DNA of 64,000 nt from Cohnella mopanensis (GCF_022352055.1 NZ_JAKRWM010000010.1:1-64000); one strand, 5' to 3'; shown: positions 34,659-44,511, counted from the first letter of the stretch. Numbers and translations: made by a program. Notes: a model not told the origin generated them from the letters alone.

Positions 34659-35762
34659 TTAACGACCTACGACTTTCTGTCCCGGCTTCAATCCGTTCAA
34701 GATTTCCGCGTCGGTCGACGTTTGTTGTCCGACTTCCACATCCACTTCGCGTTTGCTTCCGTCTGCTTCGACGACCTGTACGTAAGTACGAGCTCCGATC
34801 GTACGCAATGCGGCTAGCGGAATAACGACTGCATTTTCTTTACGGTTGACAATTATCGTGATGGACAACGGCGTTCCTCTGGTTATTGTATTAGGCAATT
34901 TTTCTACGTCGACCAATAAATAATCGTTTAAGCTTTCCACGGCTTTGCCTCCGGAACCATTGCCACCGTTTTGATTTTCTGTTTTAGGAATAGGCATTTG
35001 CTTCACTTTGCCCTTGATTTCATCGGTATTGTTGATGTCTACGCGAACTTCCATGCCCAAGGCGACTTTCTTTAAGTCATCCTTGGACAGTTCGGCCGCT
35101 ACGACCAAACTGCTCGGATTCGCTACGACGCAGAGCGTATCGTATGCTTTGATTTGATCGCCCTCTTGAAATGATACCGAGACGACAGTACCCGAGAACG
35201 GAGCGGTTAAAGTTGCCTTATTAATATCCTCTTGCATGTCTACAAGTGCTTGGCGAGACTCCTCGAACATAAGCGTCTGCTGTTCGAACTCGATCGGATC
35301 CATCGAGTCTTTGTCGCGAAGCGTCGTTTTCATCTTCAATTCGCTCTGCTTGAACGCTAATGATTCCTTACGTAACGATTTTTTCATATCGTCGACATCT
35401 AATTCCGCGATGACTTGTCCCGCTTCGACTTTTTCGCCTGATTTTATGTATAGCTTTTTAAGCCTCTTACCTTCTAAAGTAAAATATAAGGACTTCTCTT
35501 GCGTGGACATCACTCTTCCAGATCCTTGCACCTTCGATTCCAAGGTCTTTGTCTCAACGTCGTATTTCGGCTTCTCCGAAATTTTCGGCAGCTCAATCGC
35601 CGATAAATCCTCTTCCTCCGGCTCGCTAGGAAGCATGCTGCATCCCGTGATCGCGACGGATAGTGCCAGCATGGCTAGTAGGCTCGCGCTCTTGCTTCTT
35701 CTATTCTTAATTGCTTTCCGATGATTTAACGACGAATACGCCGTCCACCATTTCATAGACAT
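34659..35762 (-). CDS. HlyD/MacA-type adaptor lipoprotein
   Basis: After a signal with lipobox ITGCSM (Cys41) the 367-residue protein shows the adaptor layout: a barrel half (LYIKSGEKVEAGQVIAELDV), a helical hairpin of about 50 residues, the matching half (ATLTAPFSGTVVSVSFQEGD), and a C-terminal beta domain ending NGLKPGQKVVGR. Such adaptors sit outside the membrane and join an ABC permease to its cargo. The start overlaps the upstream ATPase gene by 56 bp; a GGAGG site at 9 bp supports it. A glycine/asparagine loop lies near residue 270. Confidence 0.9.
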   Translation of the reverse strand: MSMKWWTAYSSLNHRKAIKNRRSKSASLLAMLALSVAITGCSMLPSEPEEEDLSAIELPKISEKPKYDVETKTLESKVQGSGRVMSTQEKSLYFTLEGKRLKKLYIKSGEKVEAGQVIAELDVDDMKKSLRKESLAFKQSELKMKTTLRDKDSMDPIEFEQQTLMFEESRQALVDMQEDINKATLTAPFSGTVVSVSFQEGDQIKAYDTLCVVANPSSLVVAAELSKDDLKKVALGMEVRVDINNTDEIKGKVKQMPIPKTENQNGGNGSGGKAVESLNDYLLVDVEKLPNTITRGTPLSITIIVNRKENAVVIPLAALRTIGARTYVQVVEADGSKREVDVEVGQQTSTDAEILNGLKPGQKVVGR

Positions 35763-36492
35763 GATCTGCTACCTCCATAATTGTAGGATCGTGCGTCGTC
35801 ATACAGATCGACACATTCTCAGTCGCGACGATTTCCTTGAATACTTGCATGACTTGCGCAGCCATCTGACTATCCAATTCGGCCGTCGGCTCATCAGCCA
35901 GCAAGAGGCTAGGTTTGTGGGCAATCGCCTTGGCGATGGCTACCCTCTGCTGTTCTCCCCCGGATAGTTCGTAAGGACGGTGATGCATCCTCTTGGATAA
36001 TCCGACAAGATCCAGACAAGAAGTAATTCTCGATTTCCATTCCGCCCGCGGAGTGTTCGCCATTCGGAGCGACAATTCGACATTCTCGTAAGCGGACAAG
36101 AGAGGCATTAATGCATACGCTTGGAAAATGAATCCGATATCCTTGCGGCGCACTTCCGTGCGTTTATCGTCATCCCATTTATGGAAAGGGCGATCCCTGA
36201 AGAAAATTTCGCCTTCCGTAGGTGTATCCAGCCCTCCCATTAAGTTCATAAGCGTCGTTTTTCCTGAGCCCGAACGCCCTCTAAGCATGACAAGCTGAGA
36301 GGGAAACAAACTGAGGTTAATCCCTTTAAGAACGCGAATTTTCTGGCTGCCGACGTCGAAAGATCGTTCCACGTTGCGAACGGTCAGAAGCGGTTCTCCC
36401 ACGGATATTTTACTTGCCGTTTCCTGTACCGGGGCTTCCGTTAGTTCGCTGTTTCTCTCTGTTGTGGAACTTCGGCCCAACCAAGACAGCAT
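35707..36492 (-). CDS. MacB/LolD-type ABC ATPase
   Basis: The 261-residue ATPase has Walker A GRSGSGKTT, signature LSGGEQQR, Walker B LLLADEPTAELD and the MTTHD switch. It carries about 35 extra N-terminal residues with no clear motif. It is the first gene of the five-gene unit (ATPase, adaptor, permease, ATPase, binding protein). The ATG has GGGAGG upstream. Two ATPase genes in one operon suggest a heterodimer on the single large permease. Confidence 0.92.
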   Translation of the reverse strand: MLSWLGRSSTTERNSELTEAPVQETASKISVGEPLLTVRNVERSFDVGSQKIRVLKGINLSLFPSQLVMLRGRSGSGKTTLMNLMGGLDTPTEGEIFFRDRPFHKWDDDKRTEVRRKDIGFIFQAYALMPLLSAYENVELSLRMANTPRAEWKSRITSCLDLVGLSKRMHHRPYELSGGEQQRVAIAKAIAHKPSLLLADEPTAELDSQMAAQVMQVFKEIVATENVSICMTTHDPTIMEVADHVYEMVDGVFVVKSSESN

Positions 36493-36726
36493 ACCATTTC
36501 CTCCCTTACCAATCTCTTCATTGATTATAACGAGACGTAATACTGAAAAGTTACTGAAAAAATTAAATCTTTATCATTTTTTTAATTAAGAAATGTCCTT
36601 TCGCTTGGAATATTTTGTCGATGTCATCCGACTTTTCACCATTTTTTCGCTCAGCCCTTTATAAGCAGTGTTACTTTTGTGTATTATTAGAAGATATACT
36701 TGCTACTGTGAGGAAGGTTGGTCCGC

Positions 36727-38379
36727 TTGGAAACTAAGACGTCGTCATCAAACTTTATCAAAAACATCGTGGCCGAGGATCTCGCGTCCGGCAAAGTCAA
36801 GGAAGTCGTTACCCGCTTCCCGCCGGAACCGAACGGTTACCTGCATATCGGACATGCCAAATCGATTTGCCTGAACTTCGAGCTCGCCAACGAGTTCAAT
36901 GGAAGAACCAACTTACGGTTCGACGATACGAATCCGGTCAAAGAAGACGTAGAGTATGTGGAGTCCATCAAGAAAGACGTCGAGTGGCTCGGCTTTAAAT
37001 GGGACGGCTTATTCTTCGCTTCCGATTATTTCGGAGAAATGTACGAAAGAGCTCTTGTCCTTATTCGCAAAGGGCTGGCTTACGTCGACGATCAGACCGC
37101 GGAGCAAATCCGCGAGACAAGGGGAACGCTGACCGCACCTGGTCAAGAGAGCCCTTACCGCAATCGTGCGGTCGAGGAGAATTTGGATTTATTCCGTCGC
37201 ATGAAGGATGGAGAGTTTTCCGATGGCCAGAAAGTATTGCGCGCGAAGATCGATATGGCTTCGCCCAACGTCAACTTACGCGATCCGATTCTGTATCGAG
37301 TCGTTCACGCGCATCATCATAATACGGGCGACCAATGGTGCATCTACCCGATGTATGCTTTCGCTCATCCGCTCGAGGATGCCATCGAAGGTGTCACTCA
37401 CTCGATTTGCACGTTAGAGTTCGAGGATCAACGGCCGTTTTACGATTGGGTCATCCGCGAATGCGAGATGAAATGGGTTCCCCATCAATACGAATTCGCC
37501 CGCCTTAACTTAACGAACACGGTCATGAGCAAAAGAAAGCTTAAGCTGCTCGTGGACGAGAAAGCCGTAGACGGCTGGGACGATCCCCGCATGCCGACGA
37601 TTTCCGGATTGCGCCGCAAAGGTTATACGCCTGAAGCGATCCGCGCTTTCTGTCGCGAGATCGGCGTAGCCAAGAGCTACGGTATCGTCGACGAACGGAT
37701 GCTGGAGCATTTTATCCGCGAGGACTTGAAGCTTAAGGCACTTCGGACGATGGCCGTACTGCAACCGCTCAAAGTGGTTATCACGAATTATCCGGAAGAT
37801 CAGGTAGAATGGCTGGACGCTGAGAACAATTCGGAGAATCCGGACATGGGACACCGTCAAATTCCGTTCTCCAGGGAAATCTATATCGAACGCGATGATT
37901 TCATGGATAATCCGCCACCGAAATATTTCCGTCTGTTCCCGGGTAACGAAGTTCGTTTGAAGCATGCTTACTTCATCAAGTGCGAGGAAGTCGTTCATGA
38001 TGCGGAAGGCAACGCCATCGAGCTTCGCTGTACGTACGACCCCGAGACGAAGAGCGGATCCGGATTCACGGGACGTAAGGTGAAGGGCACGATCCACTGG
38101 GTTGAAGCTACCCACGCCGTTCCTGCACAGTTCCGTTTGTACGAACCGCTTATCAAGAACGAAGCGGAAGAGGAAGGCCAATCGTTCCTCGATCACCTGA
38201 ATCCGAATTCCCTTGAAGTACTGGAAGGATTCGTGGAGCAAGGAATGAAAGAGTCCGCAGGCGGAGATAAATTCCAGTTTTTCCGTCACGGCTATTTCAA
38301 CGTTGATCCTAAAGATTCCTCCGAAGGTCACCCTGTTTTTAACCGGATCGTATCCTTGAAAAGTTCGTTCGAGGTTTAA
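36727..38379 (+). CDS. glnS: Glutamine-tRNA ligase
   Basis: It charges tRNA-Gln with glutamine. Class I motifs are present: [14 protein letters not shown] near the start and the KMSKS-equivalent VMSKRKL around residue 260. The C-terminal two-barrel anticodon-binding part follows ([20 protein letters not shown]). Length (550 residues) is normal. The start is a TTG with GAGGAAGG upstream; an earlier TTG overlaps that site. Many Bacillota lack GlnRS and use the amidotransferase route, so its presence is a lineage trait. The 225 bp upstream should hold its promoter. Confidence 0.95.
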   Translation: METKTSSSNFIKNIVAEDLASGKVKEVVTRFPPEPNGYLHIGHAKSICLNFELANEFNGRTNLRFDDTNPVKEDVEYVESIKKDVEWLGFKWDGLFFASDYFGEMYERALVLIRKGLAYVDDQTAEQIRETRGTLTAPGQESPYRNRAVEENLDLFRRMKDGEFSDGQKVLRAKIDMASPNVNLRDPILYRVVHAHHHNTGDQWCIYPMYAFAHPLEDAIEGVTHSICTLEFEDQRPFYDWVIRECEMKWVPHQYEFARLNLTNTVMSKRKLKLLVDEKAVDGWDDPRMPTISGLRRKGYTPEAIRAFCREIGVAKSYGIVDERMLEHFIREDLKLKALRTMAVLQPLKVVITNYPEDQVEWLDAENNSENPDMGHRQIPFSREIYIERDDFMDNPPPKYFRLFPGNEVRLKHAYFIKCEEVVHDAEGNAIELRCTYDPETKSGSGFTGRKVKGTIHWVEATHAVPAQFRLYEPLIKNEAEEEGQSFLDHLNPNSLEVLEGFVEQGMKESAGGDKFQFFRHGYFNVDPKDSSEGHPVFNRIVSLKSSFEV

Positions 38380-38390
38380 TATTTAAATAG

Positions 38391-38431
38391 AGCTCCTGCC
38401 ACCCTAATAAGGGAGTGCAGGAGCCTTTTAC
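38391..38431 (+). terminator. Terminator after glnS
   Basis: GCTCCTGC pairs with GCAGGAGC around an inner ACCC/GGGAGT stem, followed by CTTTTA. Confidence 0.8.
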
Positions 38432-38451
38432 TTAGGAGATGGTTAGCTACG

Positions 38452-39780
38452 ATGAGATCAAATGCTACACGAACGTTAGGAAGTATCGGAATAAGCATGC
38501 TTCTTATTCTTACGGTTGGCTGTGGATTTGGTACTGGCAGCGGCAATTCCGCCGAAACAACGCCCGACACTCCTTCCAACACGACTGGAGTTTCATCTCC
38601 ATCCGCTAATCCGTCACCGTCTAATCCAGCCTCCTCTTCCGCATCGGCTTCTTCTTCAAGCCCTGCTAAGACCGCTGAGGATAAGGCGATTAACGACATC
38701 ATCAGCCGAATGACTTTGGAACAAAAAGTCGGCCAAATGATCCTTGCCGGCATCGACGGAACAAAAATCGATTCCTCTATGAAAGCCATGATTGCTGATC
38801 AACATGTCGGAGGCATTATTTTATACAAAAATAATTTCTCCGATCTGGCAGGCTCTGTCCGTCTCGTCAACGAGCTCAAAAAAGCGAATAAGGATAATCC
38901 CGCCCCTCTCTTCATTAGCGTTGATCAAGAGGGCGGCAAAGTGAGCCGGCTACCAAAGGATTTCTTAGCTATTCCAACTGCGGAAAAGGTCGGACGAACA
39001 GGCAAACCTGAACTCGCCCAGGAAATGGGGGCAATCCTTTCCAATGAGCTCAGCCTTATGGGATTTAATGTTGACTTCGCGCCAGTGCTCGATATCAATA
39101 GCAATCCGAAAAATCCGGTTATCGGCAGCCGATCGTTCGGCAATGATGCGGAATTAGTAACGAAAATGGGCATTTCATTGATGAAAGGGTTACAAGAAGG
39201 AGGAACGATCCCCGTAGTTAAGCATTTTCCCGGTCACGGGGATACGTCCGTCGACTCACATCTTGATTTGCCCATCGTTCAGAAAACCGCCAAGCAGTTA
39301 GAAGCATTGGAGTGGATCCCCTTCCAAGCCGCTATCGAGAACGGGACGGATGCCGTCATGGTCGCTCACATCCTGTTCCCTCTCATCGATCCGGATGCTC
39401 CTGCTTCTTTCTCGAAAGTGATCATCGGCGAGCAATTGCGCGGCACTCTCGGCTTCGATGGGGTAGTCATTACGGACGACATGACGATGGGTGCAATCGC
39501 CGATCACTACGGCATCGAGGACGCCGCCTTGAAGTCAGTTCAAGCGGGAAGCGATATTCTTCTCATTGCGCACGGCTACAACACGGAGAAAAAGGTTTAC
39601 GACAAGCTTATTGAATCGGTACAAAACGGACAACTCGAACAATCGAGAATTGACGAGAGTGTCCGTCGCATTCTGACTCTGAAGCACAAATATCAACTGT
39701 CCGATGACCAAGTTCCTACGCCGACCCTCGACGATCTCCCCAATGAACAAATCCGGCAATGGCTCACTCGTCTAAAATAA
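38452..39780 (+). CDS. nagZ: Lipoprotein beta-N-acetylhexosaminidase (NagZ-like, GH3)
   Basis: The 442-residue protein has a lipobox (TVGCGF), a serine/proline-rich linker of about 50 residues and a GH3 barrel. Hallmarks are FISVDQEGGKVSRL, the NagZ motif KHFPGHGDTSVDSH and the nucleophile region GVVITDDMTMGAI. The family removes N-acetylglucosamine from muropeptides in cell-wall recycling; in Gram-positives it acts outside the cell. There is no second GH3 domain, as usual for short forms. It has its own ribosome site (TTAGGAGA) and a terminator. Confidence 0.92.
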   Translation: MRSNATRTLGSIGISMLLILTVGCGFGTGSGNSAETTPDTPSNTTGVSSPSANPSPSNPASSSASASSSSPAKTAEDKAINDIISRMTLEQKVGQMILAGIDGTKIDSSMKAMIADQHVGGIILYKNNFSDLAGSVRLVNELKKANKDNPAPLFISVDQEGGKVSRLPKDFLAIPTAEKVGRTGKPELAQEMGAILSNELSLMGFNVDFAPVLDINSNPKNPVIGSRSFGNDAELVTKMGISLMKGLQEGGTIPVVKHFPGHGDTSVDSHLDLPIVQKTAKQLEALEWIPFQAAIENGTDAVMVAHILFPLIDPDAPASFSKVIIGEQLRGTLGFDGVVITDDMTMGAIADHYGIEDAALKSVQAGSDILLIAHGYNTEKKVYDKLIESVQNGQLEQSRIDESVRRILTLKHKYQLSDDQVPTPTLDDLPNEQIRQWLTRLK

Positions 39781-39792
39781 AAATATACATCA

Positions 39793-39837
39793 AACCGGTA
39801 AGATAAGGAGCATGATCTCCTTCCTTACCGGCTCTTT
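39793..39837 (+). terminator. Terminator after nagZ
   Basis: CCGGTAAG pairs with CTTACCGG around an inner AAGGAG/CTCCTT stem, followed by CTCTTT. Confidence 0.85.
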
Positions 39838-39848
39838 ACCATGTGCAG

Positions 39849-40025
39849 CCATTATCCCTCTCACTCAGTTCGCACCAGCCTCAACAGTTTCTCCTCAGAG
39901 CGCTTCCTCCATCGAGCATCCGTATTTCCATTATCCCGTTCGCTCAGTTCGCACCAGCCTCAACAGTTCCTCCTCCGAGCCCCCTATCGAGCATCCCTAT
40001 TTCCATTATCCCGTTCACTCAGTTC
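39849..40025 (+). repeat. Tandem intergenic repeat, three copies, 75-79 bp period
   Basis: CCATTATCCC followed by a CTCAGTTC-type segment and CGCACCAGCCTCAACAGT recurs at 39849, 39928 and 40003 (third copy partial). Unit lengths are about 79 and 75 bp. The core word also recurs inverted just downstream and again at 63.3 kb. Confidence 0.8.
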
Positions 40026-40071
40026 AAATAGATATCGAGTTACAAAGAATGTGACTATTTCAACAGATTCC

Positions 40072-40215
40072 TACTTAGCGACAGGGATAATGGGTAGAGT
40101 GAAAACAAACTACATACGCAAAAGTCTACCCTGAGCGAAAGGGATAATGGCCAGAGCGATACAAACAGCATACGCAAAAGCCCAACCTGAGCGAAGGGGA
40201 TATTGGGCGAAGCAA
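40072..40215 (-). repeat. Inverted set of the same repeat, three copies, 57 bp period
   Basis: GGGATAATGG (reverse complement of the core word) occurs at 40084 and 40141 with a variant GGGATATTGG at 40198. Units share ACATACGCAAAAG-like and CCTGAGCGAA segments. The two sets face each other across about 60 bp. No gene is seen in this intergenic region. Confidence 0.75.
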
Positions 40216-40271
40216 CAGGAAAAAGGAAAAGGAGCTGCATGAGCAGCCCCCCCTTGGCGAACGTGTAAACA

Positions 40272-41390
40272 CTAACGTACTTCTACTTTACCTTTTCGAT
40301 AAATAAGGGCACCGATACCGAAAGCGACGACTCCCCAAACTCCGAGAATCCCGATTCCCATCCAGAAGTCGCTTGTTGCGATCCCACTACCGTAGACCAT
40401 ACCGTCCCGGATACCATTCACGAAGTAAGTGAGAGGAAGCACCTGCGAGACCGGAACCAACCATTCAGGAAACCCGCTCGTGGGGAAAAATATTCCGCTT
40501 AAGAACATCATCAAGAAGCTAGCGATATTGGCCATACCCATATAGGCTTCGATTGATTTACTGAACGAGGAGAATAAATACCCCAAGGCATTAAAGGCTA
40601 GAGCACCGACTAAGAAGCCTACAATCAGCGTTGGAAAATCCAGATGCAGATTAGCCCCAAATCCGAGTACCCCTATCGCGGAAAGAATAATAATCTGCAC
40701 GATTCCTAGAACGAACCGGACCATCATGCCAGCCACTCCGAACAGTCCCATTTTGACAGGAGTCATCCTCAACCGCTTCAGCAAGCCTTTTCGCCTCATT
40801 TCGACCATGTCCACCATTCCGAACAGGCCGCCTTGCGCAACCGCCAAAGCGATCATTCCCGTCAGCAGGAAATCTACGTAGCTCAAATCCTCGCTACCAT
40901 TCGATATGGCTTTCGTCTCCAGCTTGAAAGTAGGTTGCACTTTAGAGACGGCATAATTGGATTGCACGATAATTTGATCTAGTATTCCTCTAACCGCTTG
41001 AGTAGTCGCACTCTTCTCGTTCTCCTTGTTCACGATCAATTCCAGAGTGGTTGACTCGGAAGAAGAAGGCAGAATAATAACGGCTTCAACGTCTTTATCT
41101 TTCACCCAAGCGTCGGCTTGCTCCTCGCTCACCGGCACATCCGACTTCCACTCAAATACCGGCACCTGCCGAAGGTAGCTTTCCAGCATATCCGAAGTCG
41201 CGTTCGCGCTTGTTTTTACAACGGCAACTTTTGCTTTGAATTCGCTGCTACCGCTTCCCCCAAATATAACCATGAAGATGACCATTAAGATGATGGGAAA
41301 AAAGAGATTCCAAAACCAAACCTGTTTCTCCCGGAACATCATTTTGATTTGCGCTCCGAACAGCTTGCCTAACTGTTTCCCCTTACTCAC
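40272..41390 (-). CDS. ABC-2 type exporter permease
   Basis: The start is taken as the GTG with GGAGGG upstream, next to the ATPase stop, giving 372 residues. One helix near the start (WFWNLFFPIILMVIFMVIFG) is followed by a soluble domain of about 130 residues and five C-terminal helices (LSYVDFLLTGMIALAVAQGG onwards), the ABC2_membrane_3 layout. With the ATPase encoded 1 bp upstream it forms an exporter, for example of drugs, lipids or peptides. Substrate unknown. Confidence 0.9.
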   Translation of the reverse strand: MSKGKQLGKLFGAQIKMMFREKQVWFWNLFFPIILMVIFMVIFGGSGSSEFKAKVAVVKTSANATSDMLESYLRQVPVFEWKSDVPVSEEQADAWVKDKDVEAVIILPSSSESTTLELIVNKENEKSATTQAVRGILDQIIVQSNYAVSKVQPTFKLETKAISNGSEDLSYVDFLLTGMIALAVAQGGLFGMVDMVEMRRKGLLKRLRMTPVKMGLFGVAGMMVRFVLGIVQIIILSAIGVLGFGANLHLDFPTLIVGFLVGALAFNALGYLFSSFSKSIEAYMGMANIASFLMMFLSGIFFPTSGFPEWLVPVSQVLPLTYFVNGIRDGMVYGSGIATSDFWMGIGILGVWGVVAFGIGALIYRKGKVEVR

Positions 41391-41391
41391 C

Positions 41392-42321
41392 TTAGTCCCT
41401 CCACTCTTTGCCCGTAAAGGCGATAAATACATCCTCTAAGCTCATTTCGCGAATAGATACCTGTTCTACTCGATATCCACGCTCTTTGGTAAATCCGAAA
41501 ATGCCGTACAGGGTTTCCTCTGGCTGTACGGACCATAACTTGAGAGCAGACCCTTCCCTCGCCGTGCGTACGACCGTCGGTTGCTCCTTCGCTACGCCTT
41601 CCGTATCTATCGCCGCTTGTTCGCCGTCCTGAAAGAACAGCCGAACTTCCCGCTCTTTGGTTAAGCGGTCAATGAGTTTAGCCGGCGTGTCCAGCGTAAC
41701 GATGCGGCCTTGGTCGACGATACATACACGATCGCTAAGCTTCTCCGCTTCTTCCATGTAGTGCGTCGTTAAAATCGTCGTTTTCCCTAGTCCCTTGAGC
41801 TTAAGCACGATATCCCAAATATTACGTCGCGCTTGAGGATCAAGACCGGTCGTTGGTTCATCCAGAAAAATAATTTGCGGATCGCTAACCATCGCTAGAC
41901 CGATAGCAAGCCTTTGCCTTTGCCCCCCGGATAAGGACTTTACTCTTTTGCCGCGATGATCCGTCAAGTTAATCATTTCAAGCACTTCTGCTGCTTGTTT
42001 GGAGTTCGGATAGAAGGAAGCGAACAATTCCAAGTTTTCTTGCACGGTCAACAACTCGAACAAAGCGCTGGATTGTGGCTGAACCCCGATTATGTATTTG
42101 ATTTGCTCCGCATTTTTGTCCCACGTCAATCCGTTAATGACGATCGTCCCGGAATCCGGCTCTAACATGCCCTCGATCATTTCCAGAGTCGTAGTTTTGC
42201 CTGCCCCGTTCGGTCCAATAATCGTAAACACTTCTCCGGCATCGACGGAAAAGCTGATTTCCTCGACGGCTTTTACCGTGCCGAACGATTTCCGTAACCC
42301 TTTCACCTCTAAAATGGACAT
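41392..42321 (-). CDS. ABC-2 exporter ATPase
   Basis: Motifs are Walker A GPNGAGKTT, signature LSGGQRQR, Walker B IIFLDEPTTGLD and the TTHYMEEAE switch, followed by a C-terminal DUF4162-like region typical of DrrA-type exporters. The internal ATG with AAGGAGAGG upstream is preferred, giving 309 residues. It is coupled to the permease gene that follows. The closing segment YRVEQVSIREMSLEDVFIAF is the usual end of this family. Confidence 0.93.
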   Translation of the reverse strand: MSILEVKGLRKSFGTVKAVEEISFSVDAGEVFTIIGPNGAGKTTTLEMIEGMLEPDSGTIVINGLTWDKNAEQIKYIIGVQPQSSALFELLTVQENLELFASFYPNSKQAAEVLEMINLTDHRGKRVKSLSGGQRQRLAIGLAMVSDPQIIFLDEPTTGLDPQARRNIWDIVLKLKGLGKTTILTTHYMEEAEKLSDRVCIVDQGRIVTLDTPAKLIDRLTKEREVRLFFQDGEQAAIDTEGVAKEQPTVVRTAREGSALKLWSVQPEETLYGIFGFTKERGYRVEQVSIREMSLEDVFIAFTGKEWRD

Positions 42322-42519
42322 GAATTCCTCTCCTTCATTTTCCAATTCCGCTTGGTTAGCCTTATTGTACCTCAGACTACAGTCTTACTCGACAGTCTGC
42401 GGTACGCTTTTGCTATCGGTCTTAAGACTGAGAAAACATATATCTAATCGACAGAAAAAAAATTGTCCCCTATCGCATATCTAGAGGACAACCTTAATAT
42501 CGTTTCAATCCATATCCAG

Positions 42520-42924
42520 TTAATTCTTAATAATATAACTATGCGCACCACGCATACGCTCTTTCATTTTCTGCTCCCGATCCAATGTACGGGCAATATC
42601 GTCTTTAATCTTCATTGAGCATGACGTGCACAGGTGTCCTCTCCGAATCGGCGAGGCGCACAGATCGCATTGATCCATCATATTGGGGTAGTCAAACGTT
42701 GTGAGTCTTCCTTTTCTGATCCACGATCTGATTCTTTGAGGAGGAAGCTTAGTCGCATTCGCGAGGTCCTCCGTTGATGCCAAGCGATTACGCAATAAAT
42801 ATCGTTGTATAGACACCATTTGCTCATCCACGAGAGCCGCGCAACTAGTACAAAGATTTCTCAAGTTTTTCTGATATACTCTTCCACATTCTGGGCAATG
42901 GGCAACCATTAGTTCATTCGGCAT
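42520..42924 (-). CDS. YvyF-like zinc-ribbon protein (flagellar-region family)
   Basis: The 134-residue protein has two cysteine clusters, CPECGRVYQ with CTSC near the start and CDLCASPIRRGHLCTSC near residue 85-105, separated by a helix-turn-helix-like segment (LASTEDLANATKLPPQRIRS, then WIRKGRL). This is the plan of YvyF/TIGR03826 proteins found beside flagellar genes in Bacillus. Here no flagellar gene is in view. A regulatory role is plausible, not shown. Confidence 0.75.
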   Translation of the reverse strand: MPNELMVAHCPECGRVYQKNLRNLCTSCAALVDEQMVSIQRYLLRNRLASTEDLANATKLPPQRIRSWIRKGRLTTFDYPNMMDQCDLCASPIRRGHLCTSCSMKIKDDIARTLDREQKMKERMRGAHSYIIKN

Positions 42925-43006
42925 ATGAATACCCCATTTGTTGGTTCTATTGAACCAATAGTAGCATAGGTCTACGCTTTTTTCATCTCTTTTTATATAT
43001 AAAAAA

Positions 43007-43034
43007 AACTACTCCCAATTAAGAGAGCAGTTTC
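43007..43034 (-). terminator. Terminator of the pyrimidine operon
   Basis: On the minus strand AACTGCTCTC pairs with GGGAGTAGTT around TTAATT and is followed by eight T. Confidence 0.85.
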
Positions 43035-43046
43035 GTCATTTCTGTT

Positions 43047-43694
43047 TTATTTACCGAACCCTTGAGGGTCACTGCGCCAGGATTGAAGCAAGCTTACATC
43101 CGATTCGCTGATCGTTCCGCGACGGCGCGCCTCTTCAACTAAGGCAGTATAGTTCGACAATGTCTGCAATTCGATACCTTCTTCACGGAACGCTTCTTCC
43201 GCGAGCGCGAATTGGTAAGTGAATATCGCAAGGACGCTTTGTACATCTCCACCAGCTTCAATTACGGCCAGCGCGGCTTTCAGCGAACTGCCGCCAGTCG
43301 AAATTAAATCCTCGATGACGACGACCTTTTGTCCTTCTTTGATGATGCCTTCGATCTGATTTTGCTTCCCGTGGCCTTTGGCTTTATCGCGAATATAAGC
43401 CATAGGAAGATTCAGCTTCTGAGCAACCCAGGCAGCATGCGGAATTCCCGCGGTAGCGGTTCCCGCAATAACCTCGGTATCCGGGTAATGGGCACGGATC
43501 AATTGTGCGAAGCCTTCCGCAATCGATTCGCGAATGGCCGGGTAGCTCATCGTCAGCCGATTATCGCAATAAATCGGTGATATGATTCCGGATGTCCATG
43601 TAAAAGGTTCGTTGGGCCGAAGATTAACCGCCCCTATGTCCAATAGATTTCCCGCAATCGATGCTGGTAATTGTTCCAATGAAACATCGCTCAT
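43047..43694 (-). CDS. pyrE: Orotate phosphoribosyltransferase
   Basis: It joins orotate to PRPP to give orotidine 5'-phosphate. The PRPP motif VVVIEDLISTGGSS and the flexible-loop AYIRDKAKGHG are present. The frame opens 65 codons earlier, but the ATG overlapping the pyrF stop (ATGA) is the real start, giving 215 residues, because the extension only re-reads pyrF and is highly basic. Last gene of the operon. Confidence 0.95.
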   Translation of the reverse strand: MSDVSLEQLPASIAGNLLDIGAVNLRPNEPFTWTSGIISPIYCDNRLTMSYPAIRESIAEGFAQLIRAHYPDTEVIAGTATAGIPHAAWVAQKLNLPMAYIRDKAKGHGKQNQIEGIIKEGQKVVVIEDLISTGGSSLKAALAVIEAGGDVQSVLAIFTYQFALAEEAFREEGIELQTLSNYTALVEEARRRGTISESDVSLLQSWRSDPQGFGK

Positions 43695-44431
43695 GCTTCG
43701 GTCATCTCCTTCAAAATGTTGTCCAGCGCTTCGGCTGGGTTGTTGGCGGACGTAATCGGACGTCCGATTACGAGATAGTCGGTACCGCCGATTACGGCGT
43801 CGCGAGGCGTTGTAATTCTGGATTGGTCGCCCGTATCCGAGCCCCTTGGACGAATACCCGGAGTAACCGTAAGGAATCCGGTTCCGCAAGCTTTTTTAAT
43901 CGCAGCAACCTCAAGCGGTGAAGCAACTACACCGTGAAGTCCAGCTTCGCGGGCTAACTTAGCATACCTTACTACGGCATCTTCTACTTGCCCCGCTATG
44001 CCGATCTCGTCATTTAGTACAGCTTGACTAGTACTCGTAAGCTGAGTCACCGCGATGATGATCGGAGCCTGATGCGTATCTCCTGCGGCTATCACATCTT
44101 GTACCCCTTCGGCTGCGGCAGCCATCATAGCCAAACCACCGGCTCCGTGGACGTTAAACAAATCCACGCCAAGCCTGGCAATGCTTCTCGCTCCGCCTCG
44201 AACCGTATTCGGAATGTCATGCATTTTCAAATCGAGGAAAACACGAAATCCACGCGACTTCAGTTCACGGACGACGGATGGTCCAGCCGCATAGAACAGC
44301 TCCATTCCAACCTTCATCCAGCAACCCGCACCCCGCAACTGATCGGCTAACGCCAAAGCCGCAGCGGCATCCGGCTTGTCGAGCGCTACCATGATCTTGC
44401 TCGCTGCCTCTTCCCGAGTAAGATTTGCCAT
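43691..44431 (-). CDS. pyrF: Orotidine 5'-phosphate decarboxylase
   Basis: It makes UMP, the last step of the pathway. The barrel (246 residues) holds the catalytic motif FLDLKMHDIPNTVRG with the Asp/Lys/Asp set, and the phosphate-binding PGIRPRGSDTGDQ. It overlaps pyrE by 4 bp and follows carB by 80 bp, where a small hairpin (CCCGGTCC/GGATCGGG) lies. Confidence 0.96.
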   Translation of the reverse strand: MANLTREEAASKIMVALDKPDAAAALALADQLRGAGCWMKVGMELFYAAGPSVVRELKSRGFRVFLDLKMHDIPNTVRGGARSIARLGVDLFNVHGAGGLAMMAAAAEGVQDVIAAGDTHQAPIIIAVTQLTSTSQAVLNDEIGIAGQVEDAVVRYAKLAREAGLHGVVASPLEVAAIKKACGTGFLTVTPGIRPRGSDTGDQSRITTPRDAVIGGTDYLVIGRPITSANNPAEALDNILKEMTEA

Positions 44432-44511
44432 TGTTAAGCCCCCTTGTCGATTTGAATTTCATACAGAAGCCCGATCCCCTAGCTGTTAGAGGACCGGGCG
44501 GCTAACTGTTA

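Noticed and set aside
39849..40215. Possible CRISPR array
   Set aside because: Units are long, unequal (57-79 bp), similar along most of their length and partly inverted; there are no unique spacers of constant size and no cas genes.
43695..43889. N-terminal extension of PyrE by 65 residues
   Set aside because: It re-reads pyrF in another frame, is highly basic and lacks a ribosome site; the ATGA overlap gives the normal PyrE start.
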